Below, one piece after another: positions 1-5,090 of a stretch of DNA of 11,144 nt. The stretch is taken from positions 1 to 11,144 of the forward strand of contig DAOVRL010000147.1 in the NCBI GenBank assembly GCA_030628155.1. Direction: 5' to 3'. The first letter of the stretch is position 1; the number at the start of each line of letters is the position of its first letter. The notes under the pieces are model-generated. The model searched no databases, had not been told where the DNA came from, and saw nothing but the letters and a program-made list of their open reading frames with translations. The position numbers and the translations under genes are program-made. The stretch is from DAOVRL01 sp023128595. GTDB lineage: Bacteria > Planctomycetota > Phycisphaerae > Sedimentisphaerales > Anaerobacaceae.

Positions 1-6
1 ACCAGT

Positions 7-50
7 CCGGGGCCTATACTGATTAGTTCGGTATAGGCCCCGGTTGTTTG
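7..50. terminator. Strong GC-rich hairpin, possible terminator of an upstream gene
   Basis: Bases 7-19 and 31-43 form a perfect 13-bp inverted repeat (left arm CCGGGGCCTATAC) around an 11-base loop. The right arm is followed by TTGTTTGT, a short and imperfect T-rich stretch. The shape fits a rho-independent terminator for a gene left of the window, but the weak T tract leaves open a plain intergenic palindrome. None of the three forward frames stays open through bases 1-60, so this is non-coding DNA. Confidence 0.45.
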
Positions 51-157
51 TGGGCCTTGTATAGTGCGTGACGTGGCTTGAGCATCGTGGGGGGCGCGAT
101 GGATACCGCAGCGGGAAAAGTCTTTTCTTCATAGGATTCAGTCTGTACAATGCGTAG

Positions 158-646
158 GTGCATTGTGACGGCTGGATGATCTTACTGTGGTTTGCCTTTG
201 ACATATTGGGCGCGATGTACGGCGGGGCGAGAGTGGCCTATCTGGCTCACATTGGCGGATTTGTGGCAGGGTTCGCTCTGGCGGTTCTGCTACTGAAGAC
301 TAAGGTGATTGCTATGGAGAGGGACGAGAAGTCGATTTTGGAGCTGTTGGGGCTTGAAAAGAAAGATACACCTGCAGAACGAAGGGGTGATTATGCCTAC
401 TGGCAGCAGGAGTGGAGAGGCGAGGAAAAGGGCCCGGGCGACGAGAAACAGCAGATGCAAAAAGAAGCGCTTGAGCGGCAGGCTGCGGCCTTTGAGACGC
501 AGGAACCTCCGGAGCGGTTTATTCACTTTACGTGCCGGTGCGGGCAGCGAATTAAGATGCCCGGCAAATATGCGGGACTGATCGGGCGATGTCCCAAGTG
601 CTCTGCACGGCTGAAGATACCGGCGGGACAAGAGGATATCGAATGA
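158..646 (+). CDS. C-terminal remnant of a rhomboid-family membrane protein with a C-terminal zinc ribbon (probably a broken gene)
   Basis: Residues 6-48 match the last two membrane helices of rhomboid intramembrane serine proteases: a hydrophobic segment, then AHIGGFVAGF, where H31 corresponds to the catalytic histidine of the Ser/His dyad. The helix that should carry the catalytic serine (GxSG) is absent. After a charged, probably helical linker (residues 50-120) comes a small zinc ribbon with C126, C128, C145 and C148 (CRC...CPKC). This type of ribbon, with KMPGKYAG between the pairs, is common in planctomycetes. The GTG start at 158 has no Shine-Dalgarno and follows directly after an in-frame TAG (155-157). 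The codons before that TAG still read as a hydrophobic segment, so the gene appears to have lost its front half and gained a stop. The family is clear from the sequence; loss of protease activity is inference. A short soluble product from this start remains possible. Confidence 0.6.
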   Translation: MHCDGWMILLWFAFDILGAMYGGARVAYLAHIGGFVAGFALAVLLLKTKVIAMERDEKSILELLGLEKKDTPAERRGDYAYWQQEWRGEEKGPGDEKQQMQKEALERQAAAFETQEPPERFIHFTCRCGQRIKMPGKYAGLIGRCPKCSARLKIPAGQEDIE

Positions 647-741
647 TGGTTTTCGAGTGCCGGCCGGCGAGCTTAAGATGCCCGGAACACGGGGAAATGG
701 GGGTGATTATTGGGCGTAAAAAAATGTGGAAAATAGTTTGA
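643..741 (+). CDS. Possible 32-residue ORF overlapping the rhomboid remnant; degenerate zinc-ribbon echo
   Basis: An ATG at 643 overlaps the TGA stop of the preceding ORF (ATGA), giving MMVFECRPASLRCPEHGEMG and then a basic tail ending at TGA 739-741. The DNA around 656-690 resembles the zinc-ribbon codons of the gene just upstream: both contain TGCCGG and, further on, the same 13 bases TTAAGATGCCCGG (552-564 and 673-685), but the spacing differs and the frame is shifted. It may be a decayed second ribbon rather than an expressed peptide. No family is assigned. Confidence 0.2.
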   Translation: MMVFECRPASLRCPEHGEMGVIIGRKKMWKIV

Positions 742-747
742 AGAAAA

Positions 748-801
748 CAGGAGGCTGAGATGTATATTACTGTGAGAACGAAGTTTGTGGGCTACAGTTG
801 A
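748..801 (+). promoter_or_regulatory. Strong ribosome site and 13-codon leader ORF overlapping the sigma-factor start
   Basis: CAGGAGG (748-754) sits five bases before an ATG at 760, the best Shine-Dalgarno near this locus. The ORF encodes MYITVRTKFVGYS and stops at TGA 799-801. That stop overlaps the TTG (798-800) beginning the open frame of the sigma gene in the sequence TTGA. The sigma TTG has no good ribosome site of its own, so it is probably translated by termination-reinitiation from this leader. An alternative is that a frameshift has split off the original N-terminus. The overlap is seen directly; the coupling is inference. Confidence 0.5.
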
Positions 802-1421
802 GCTGGTGCAGCCTTGTTTTGGAGCCTGAGAAATTGACAAGCTTGCCTCAAGAAGAACTGGTAGTAATGCAGCGTTGTCGGGGGGGCTCAAGAGAGGCGT
901 TTGAAGTCTTCGTGAACAGGTATATGAAAGACGCCTATTTCATCGCGCTGGGGCTTGTCGGCAACCGAGAGGATGCCCTTGATTTGTCCCAGGAGGCCTT
1001 CGTTCGAGCATATCGGAACATCAAACAAGTCAAGCCGGGGCGAAAATTCTTCCCATGGTTCTATCAAATACTGAAGAACCTCTGTATCAGCCACCTGAGA
1101 AAGAGGAGATACAGGCGGGCGAGCTCTCTCGATGCGGAGGATTGCCCGGAAGTGGCGGCCTCGGCGGATGTCTTCTCGCCGGACGTTGTGGCCGACAGAA
1201 ATGAGGTCAAAGGCAAAGTGTGGGAGGCAATCGGCAAGCTGGATGAAAAGCACCGCGAGGTGATTATATTGCGCCACTTTCGGGCTATGTCATACGACCA
1301 GATCGCCGAGGCGCTTTTTTGTAACAAGGGCACGGTAACGAGTCGTTTGTACTATGCCCGTAAGAGACTGCAAGAATTGTTGGAAACAGGGAAAGGAGGT
1401 GGCACAAGTGGCCTGCGATGA
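798..1421 (+). CDS. ECF-type RNA polymerase sigma factor (sigma-70 family, RpoE-like)
   Basis: This 207-residue protein has both conserved parts of extracytoplasmic-function sigma factors. Region 2 (about residues 33-104) contains the DALDLSQEAFVRAYRNI core-binding and -10 recognition block and the FFPWFYQILKN segment. Region 4 (about 138-194) contains LDEKHREVIILRHFRAMSYDQIAEAL followed by the recognition helix NKGTVTSRLYYARKRL. The linker (105-137) is variable, as is usual. Its role is to direct core polymerase to a stress regulon. The open frame begins at TTG 798, overlapping a leader ORF; an internal ATG at 867 would cut into residues before region 2 and is less likely. The 3' end overlaps the anti-sigma gene by 14 bases, so the two are co-translated. 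GGAAC at 684-688 could be the -35 of an autoregulated ECF promoter, but no clear -10 was found. Family is certain; start is less so. Confidence 0.92.
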   Translation: MSWCSLVLEPEKLTSLPQEELVVMQRCRGGSREAFEVFVNRYMKDAYFIALGLVGNREDALDLSQEAFVRAYRNIKQVKPGRKFFPWFYQILKNLCISHLRKRRYRRASSLDAEDCPEVAASADVFSPDVVADRNEVKGKVWEAIGKLDEKHREVIILRHFRAMSYDQIAEALFCNKGTVTSRLYYARKRLQELLETGKGGGTSGLR

Positions 1422-1854
1422 CTACAAAGACCTGCTGATGAGCTACCTTGACGATGAGCTGAGCGCAGAGCAGAGGCGTCAGTTCGAAGAACATTTGGCC
1501 GGGTGCCCCGACTGTGCCGGTGAACTCGAGGAGTTCAAGAAACTCAAAGCGATAACCGATGAGGTGGCTCTGGTCGAGCCGGAAGATCGGATCTGGCAGG
1601 ATTACTGGAGTAATATCTATAACAGGATAGAGCGCGGCATCGGGTGGATTATGTTCTCGGTGGCGGCTGTCGCGCTGGCAATCTACTGTGGGTTCAGGGC
1701 GATAGAAGAGCTCATTAGAGATACTGGTGTGGAGGTGGCCTTGAAAGTTGGCTTACTGGCGCTTATAGCAGGTCTGGCAATACTGTTTGTGTCGGTTATG
1801 CGTGAGAGGCTCTATTTCTGGAAAAGGGATCGGTACAAGGATGTAAAGAGGTAA
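1408..1854 (+). CDS. Membrane anti-sigma factor with zinc-binding (ZAS / zf-HC2) domain
   Basis: The start is taken as GTG 1408, eight bases after a clear GGAGG (1395-1399), giving 148 residues; the frame is open further upstream, but that part lies inside the sigma gene. The N-terminus carries the zinc-binding anti-sigma signature C3...H29-x3-C33-x2-C36 (HLAGCPDC), which in this family folds around the sigma factor and masks its polymerase-binding faces. Two hydrophobic stretches follow (about 79-97 and 109-131), so the protein is a double-pass membrane protein, and the basic tail (MRERLYFWKRDRYKDVKR) is probably cytoplasmic. It overlaps the preceding ECF gene by 14 bases, the usual pairing of cognate sigma and anti-sigma. 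Many members have one helix; two helices with almost no periplasmic domain leave unclear how a signal is received. The last 15 bases of the gene are also the beginning of the 66-bp repeat that follows. Confidence 0.88.
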   Translation: MACDDYKDLLMSYLDDELSAEQRRQFEEHLAGCPDCAGELEEFKKLKAITDEVALVEPEDRIWQDYWSNIYNRIERGIGWIMFSVAAVALAIYCGFRAIEELIRDTGVEVALKVGLLALIAGLAILFVSVMRERLYFWKRDRYKDVKR

Positions 1855-1870
1855 GGAAATGTTATTATCC

Positions 1871-1905
1871 GAGACTCACGGGCAGGATGCCCGTGCCACG
1901 TTTGT
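1871..1905. repeat. Short palindromic (REP-like) element, copy 1
   Basis: CACGGGCA (1877-1884) and TGCCCGTG (1888-1895) form a perfect 8-bp stem with a three-base loop. The element is flanked by copies of the anti-sigma/UPF0145 junction and so looks inserted. Read forward it gives THGQDARAT; read in reverse it gives WHGHPARES. It resembles dispersed palindromes known from planctomycete genomes, a recollection that could not be checked here. Confidence 0.6.
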
Positions 1906-1936
1906 GATGTAAAGAGGTAAGGAAATGTTATTATCT

Positions 1937-1971
1937 GAGACTCACGGGCAGGATGCCCGTGCCACGTTTGC
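1937..1971. repeat. Short palindromic (REP-like) element, copy 2
   Basis: This is the second copy of the same element, with the stem at 1943-1950 and 1954-1961. It differs from copy 1 only at its final base (C1971 in place of T1905), which points to recent tandem duplication rather than two separate insertions. Confidence 0.6.
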
Positions 1972-1990
1972 GATGTAAGGAGATAAGGCA

Positions 1991-2305
1991 ATGCTTTTAT
2001 CCACAACAGATGAGATAGTCGGCAAGAAGACGGTCAGGCACGTAGGGCTCGCCAAAGGCAATACAATTCGCGCCCGGCACATAGGCAGGGACATTATGGC
2101 GATACTGCGCCATATAGTCGGGGGCGAGATAACCGATTATACCAAGATGATGGCCGAATCGCGCGAGCAGGCAATCGACAGGATGATTGAAGACGCTCAG
2201 AAGATGGGCGCCAATGCGGTTGTAAAGATGAGCTTTTCGACGTCGATGATTATGGGGGGGGCGTCGGAGATTTTAGCATACGGAACGGCCGTAGTAGTTG
2301 AGTGA
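1991..2305 (+). CDS. UPF0145 / YbjQ-family protein
   Basis: This 104-residue protein matches the YbjQ (UPF0145) family over its full length. It starts with MLLSTTDEIVGKK, has the middle block GNTIRARHIGRDIMA, then GGEITDYTKMMAESREQAIDRM, and ends with the NAVVKMSFSTSMIMGGASEILAYGTAV core. The family forms small oligomeric domains, sometimes listed as heavy-metal-binding, but no biochemical role is firmly established. The start is ATG 1991, with AAGGAG (1977-1982) eight bases upstream. The gene lies between the anti-sigma gene and the NfeD gene, in line and without a terminator, so it is probably co-transcribed with both. Its translation start has been duplicated twice upstream as part of a 66-bp repeat, which may affect its expression. 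Confidence 0.88.
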   Translation: MLLSTTDEIVGKKTVRHVGLAKGNTIRARHIGRDIMAILRHIVGGEITDYTKMMAESREQAIDRMIEDAQKMGANAVVKMSFSTSMIMGGASEILAYGTAVVVE

Positions 2306-2359
2306 GTGCTATTCGGACCGGAACAGCGTTTATGTCGGTTTTTATGAAAGGTTGGGCAA

Positions 2360-2830
2360 ATGTTGGACGCGATAAAAGAGTATCTAAAACCGGAGTTGAT
2401 ATGGTTCCTGTTAGGGCTGGCGCTGCTGATTACGGAGTTTGCGATGCCGGGACTGATAATATTCTTCTTCGGTGTCGGCGCGTGTATCGTGGCGATTGTG
2501 TGCCTTTTGAGCAGTTATGTGGCAGGCTCAATAAACACCCAACTGATAATATTCATCGGCTCCTCGGTCGCCTCCCTTTTGCTCCTGCGCAGGTGGCTCA
2601 AGGGGATATTTCTGGGCCACACGGTCTCAAAGCAGGATCTAAGACAGAATCTCGAAGAATTTGTGGGCCAAAGAGCGGTTGTCGTGGATAAGATCGTGCC
2701 CAAGGCGGGCGGCAAGGTGGAATTTCACGGGACGAGCTGGGAGGCCCAGGCCGAGCAAGAGATCGCAGCCGGAGCTGTGGTTGAGATTATCGGGAAGGAC
2801 AACATAACACTTAAGGTCAAAGCTCTATAA
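2360..2830 (+). CDS. Short NfeD-family membrane protein
   Basis: This 156-residue protein has the layout of the short NfeD class, which lacks the ClpP-like protease domain of long NfeD proteins. Three hydrophobic helices (about 11-29, 30-53 and 59-76) include the PELIWFLLGLALLITEFAMPG opening. A C-terminal OB-fold domain follows (about 100-156), with VGQRAVVVDKIVPKAGGKV, the conserved GTSWEAQAEQEIAAG block and the final VVEIIGKDNITLKV strands. NfeD proteins are typically encoded next to SPFH/stomatin proteins and are thought to act as partners or assembly factors of those membrane scaffolds. Here the SPFH gene follows after 17 bases, as expected. The start ATG 2360 has GAAAGG (2346-2351) eight bases upstream. 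The family call is firm; the partner role is established for the family and inferred here. Confidence 0.9.
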   Translation: MLDAIKEYLKPELIWFLLGLALLITEFAMPGLIIFFFGVGACIVAIVCLLSSYVAGSINTQLIIFIGSSVASLLLLRRWLKGIFLGHTVSKQDLRQNLEEFVGQRAVVVDKIVPKAGGKVEFHGTSWEAQAEQEIAAGAVVEIIGKDNITLKVKAL

Positions 2831-2847
2831 AAGAAAGGAGAGTCATC

Positions 2848-3804
2848 ATGTTGGCATTGGAATCAGGAGCACTGACAATCATCTTGGGAGGCATTATAGC
2901 CTTTGCGCTCGTTGCGCTGGCGTTGAGCATCAAGATAGTGCCGCAGAAAAAGGCGTATATCGTCGAGCGTCTGGGTAAGTATTCGACGACTCTTGAGGCG
3001 GGGTTTCACGTACTTGTGCCGATTTTCGACAAGGTTGCCTACACACACACGCTAAAAGAGCAGGCGGTGGACGTTCCGCCGCAGGCGTGCATCACCAAGG
3101 ACAATATCGCTGTGGAAGTTGACGGCATCCTTTATATGCAGGTGTCCGATCCGAAGAAGGCATCCTACGGGATAGACAACTACCGGTTCGCGGCGACACA
3201 GCTTGCCCAGACGACGATGAGAAGTGTTATGGGCAAGCTCGACCTCGACAGGACATTCGAAGAAAGGGAGACCATAAACAGCGTAATTGTGGAGGCCGTG
3301 GACAAGGCCTCGGACCCCTGGGGTGTTAAGGTGACGCGATACGAGGTCAAGAACATTCTGCCTCCCCAGAGCATCAAGGATGCGATGGAAAAGCAGATGC
3401 GTGCCGAGCGGGAAAAGCGCGCGAACATTGCCGAGTCCGAAGGCGACAGGCAGGCAAGGATAAACCGCGCCGAAGGCCAGAAGCGCGAAATGATCGAAAA
3501 GTCCGAGGGCGAAAAGCAAAAACGCATCAATGAGGCCGAAGGCCGGGCCGTCGAGATTCTAAAAGTTGCCGAGGCGACGGCGAACGGGATACGGGAGATC
3601 GCAAAAGCGATAAATGAAAAAGGCGGCGTCAACGCAGTGAATCTGCGCATCGCCGAGCAATACCTCAATGAATTCGGCAAGCTCGCGAAGACCAACAACT
3701 CGATTATAATACCCACGGACCTCGCCGATATTGCCGGCGTCATCAAAGCGGCAGCCTCGGTGATTAAGGACCAGACCCCGACAAAGAGCGGCGAGGCCGC
3801 ATAG
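2848..3804 (+). CDS. SPFH / stomatin-like membrane scaffold protein (paraslipin, QmcA-like)
   Basis: This 318-residue protein opens with one membrane helix (about 8-30), directly followed by the SPFH/Band 7 domain (about 30-190). Conserved blocks include PQKKAYIVERLGKY, ITKDNIAVEVDGILYMQV, LAQTTMRSVMG and DPWGVKVTRYEVKNILPP. From about 185 to 245 a charged coiled coil carries four evenly spaced (A/S)EG motifs (near 197, 208, 219 and 230), typical of paraslipins and flotillins. The C-terminus has NSIIIPTDL and an alanine-rich tail. Such proteins form large membrane-bound ring or cage oligomers that organise membrane domains and modulate proteases such as FtsH. The start ATG 2848 is preceded by AAAGGAG at good spacing. 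It is the last gene of the ECF-sigma run and is followed by a hairpin terminator 19 bases downstream. Family call is firm; substrates are unknown. Confidence 0.93.
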   Translation: MLALESGALTIILGGIIAFALVALALSIKIVPQKKAYIVERLGKYSTTLEAGFHVLVPIFDKVAYTHTLKEQAVDVPPQACITKDNIAVEVDGILYMQVSDPKKASYGIDNYRFAATQLAQTTMRSVMGKLDLDRTFEERETINSVIVEAVDKASDPWGVKVTRYEVKNILPPQSIKDAMEKQMRAEREKRANIAESEGDRQARINRAEGQKREMIEKSEGEKQKRINEAEGRAVEILKVAEATANGIREIAKAINEKGGVNAVNLRIAEQYLNEFGKLAKTNNSIIIPTDLADIAGVIKAAASVIKDQTPTKSGEAA

Positions 3805-3822
3805 AAGAACCGGCGAACAAAG

Positions 3823-3856
3823 CCTGCTGCCAATCCGCAGCAGGGTTCTTCTTATT
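3823..3856 (+). terminator. Rho-independent terminator after the SPFH gene
   Basis: CCTGCTGC (3823-3830) and GCAGCAGG (3837-3844) form a perfect 8-bp stem with a six-base loop, followed by GTTCTTCTTATT. An outer pairing of AAGAAC (3805-3810) with GTTCTT (3845-3850) could extend the structure across a bulge. Placed just after the SPFH stop, it probably ends the transcript of the sigma/NfeD/SPFH run. Confidence 0.7.
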
Positions 3857-4175
3857 CAAAGGACTTGAGCAGGGAAGTGCCGGATCGAGACCAACAGGTA
3901 TGACCCGGTCCCAGGGGAATGTGGCAGTGGAAATAGGCTTACGGGTTCTGGCGTTGATAATTGACTGCGTGGTATGATAGTATGTGTGAGACGCAGGTGG
4001 AGTTTAAGCCTCGCGTGCGCCTTACGAAAACGCAGAAAAGGTTCCGTCAATATATGAAGGACCGGCAGAAAAGCCAATAATGGCCCTAACCCCAAAGCCG
4101 TATCATTGACGATATGACAAATGAGATTGTACTTTTGAACATATTTGCCCGCAAGCAGCCGTACAGGAGTAACCT
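3857..4175. other. Intergenic region with two doubtful tiny ORFs and a weak promoter candidate
   Basis: About 320 bases lie between the terminator and the TerB-like gene. Nothing here is clearly a gene. A 25-codon ORF (3900-3977) ends VLALIIDCVV, resembling the first helix of RDD-type membrane proteins, but is too short to call. A 32-codon basic ORF (3982-4080) follows. TTGACG (4106-4111) and TGTACT (4128-4133), 16 bases apart, are a weak promoter candidate for the TerB gene. Confidence 0.4.
3982..4080 (+). CDS. Doubtful 32-residue basic peptide
   Basis: ATG 3982 to TAA 4078-4080 encodes a short peptide beginning MCETQVEFKPRVRLTKTQKR, with about ten Lys/Arg in 32 residues. No good Shine-Dalgarno is visible and no family is recognised. 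It is listed only because its composition is protein-like and it fills an otherwise empty gap; chance is the simpler explanation. Confidence 0.2.
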   Translation: MCETQVEFKPRVRLTKTQKRFRQYMKDRQKSQ

Positions 4176-5090
4176 ATGCCCGAAAAGGACTTCGTCATGG
4201 CCCTGGCCAAGTTAGTGATTGCCGCCGCTTGGGCTGACGGCCAACTGCAAAACGAAGAAATCAACTCATTGAAAGACCTGCTCTTTGCCCTCGAAGGAGT
4301 AACCGGCGCCGATTGGGCCGAGCTGGAGATCTTTATGGATTCGCCGGTCGGGCCGGAGGAGCGGGAGAGGCTGCTTGGCGAGGTCCTGGAGCAAATCAAA
4401 TCGGACGAGGATAAAGAGTTAGTGGTGGCGACTCTGGAGGGCCTGGTCCGGGCAGATGGGGTAGTTACCGACCAAGAGCAGGGGCTCCTTGAGGAAATCA
4501 GAAACAGTGTTTCAGACGTTAGCACAGGTGTGCTCGGAAAACTTTCGAAAATGATAAAGGGTGCTGTGGCCAGGCGCGGCGAGAAATACGGCTCGGCTGC
4601 TCAAAGAGACGACCAAATCGACGACTACATCAAGAACAGGATTTACTATCAGCTCAAATCGCAAAGCGAAGAAATTGATCTGCCGGAGCAAACTCTCAGG
4701 AAGCTCTGCCTTGCCGCAGGCCTTCTCGCGCGGATTTCAGCGGTGGATTCTGGAATCTCAGACGAGGAGAAACAGACTATCGAGAACACCCTCGTCGCGC
4801 AGTGGGGCCTGTCCCACAAAAAGGCCCGCGTGGTTGCACAGATTAGCTGCGACCGGACATTGAGGGGACTGGACAACTTTCGTCTTGCGCGGGGGTTTTT
4901 CGAGTGCACAACTATCGACGAGAGGAGAAATTTTCTCAAATGCCTGTTCCAGATAGCCAACGCGTCGGACAAGACCTCATACGATGAGACCGAAGAGATT
5001 CGCAAGATTGCCAATTCGCTCAAGCTGACGCACAAAGATTTTATAGAAGCGAAACTTACGATACCCGATGAAGACAGGGAAGTTCTGTGA
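4176..5090 (+). CDS. Protein with two TerB-like (tellurite-resistance type) helical domains
   Basis: This 304-residue, all-helical, acidic protein has no signal peptide or membrane helix and should be cytoplasmic. Residues 1-115 look like a TerB domain: LAKLVIAAAWADGQLQNEEINSLKDLL, and later LEGLVRADGVVTDQEQGLLEEI, two helical hairpins each with the (A)DG...E turn that can bind metal. After a basic linker (about 120-165) a second copy begins (about 175-300), with LCLAAGLLARISAVDSGISDEEKQTIE. TerB domains occur in tellurite-resistance and stress proteins, but most genomic members have no proven resistance role, so no such function is claimed. The start ATG 4176 follows AGGAG (4165-4169). The TGA stop overlaps the GTG start of the radical SAM gene (GTGA), which suggests co-translation. 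Confidence 0.8.
   Translation: MPEKDFVMALAKLVIAAAWADGQLQNEEINSLKDLLFALEGVTGADWAELEIFMDSPVGPEERERLLGEVLEQIKSDEDKELVVATLEGLVRADGVVTDQEQGLLEEIRNSVSDVSTGVLGKLSKMIKGAVARRGEKYGSAAQRDDQIDDYIKNRIYYQLKSQSEEIDLPEQTLRKLCLAAGLLARISAVDSGISDEEKQTIENTLVAQWGLSHKKARVVAQISCDRTLRGLDNFRLARGFFECTTIDERRNFLKCLFQIANASDKTSYDETEEIRKIANSLKLTHKDFIEAKLTIPDEDREVL

Larger units (their letters stand above)
1840..2002 (+). repeat. 66-bp tandem repeat (2.5 copies) carrying ribosome site, ATG and palindrome
   Basis: Unit 1 is 1840-1905, unit 2 is 1906-1971 (only two base differences), and a diverged 31-base partial third copy is 1972-2002 (26 of 31 bases match). Each unit starts with GATGTAA, followed by a purine-rich ribosome site and an ATG. 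In copy 1 this is the end of the anti-sigma gene, and in copy 3 it is the true start of the UPF0145 gene. Between them, the first two units carry about 35 bases containing a perfect 8-bp palindrome. Each full unit therefore encodes a 17-residue ORF: MLLSETHGQDARATFVM (1859-1912) and MLLSETHGQDARATFAM (1925-1978). The UPF0145 protein itself begins MLLSTTDEI, so the start site has been copied. Confidence 0.9.

Noticed and set aside
1..157. tRNA or small RNA gene at the left edge
   Set aside because: The 13-bp hairpin is a single stem with no cloverleaf or anticodon arm; a terminator or palindrome explains it better.
1812..2006. Minus-strand 64-residue ORF with repeated TWHGHPARES
   Set aside because: It is the reverse reading of the 66-bp repeat and the ends of two + strand genes; its periodicity comes from the DNA repeat, not from a protein.
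2302..2691. 129-residue + strand ORF overlapping NfeD
   Set aside because: It is an out-of-frame reading of the NfeD gene with no family resemblance; the NfeD frame has clear helices and an OB domain.
4176..5090. Tellurite-resistance determinant
   Set aside because: Only TerB-like domains are present, with no terC, terD or other ter genes nearby; the domain alone does not show resistance.
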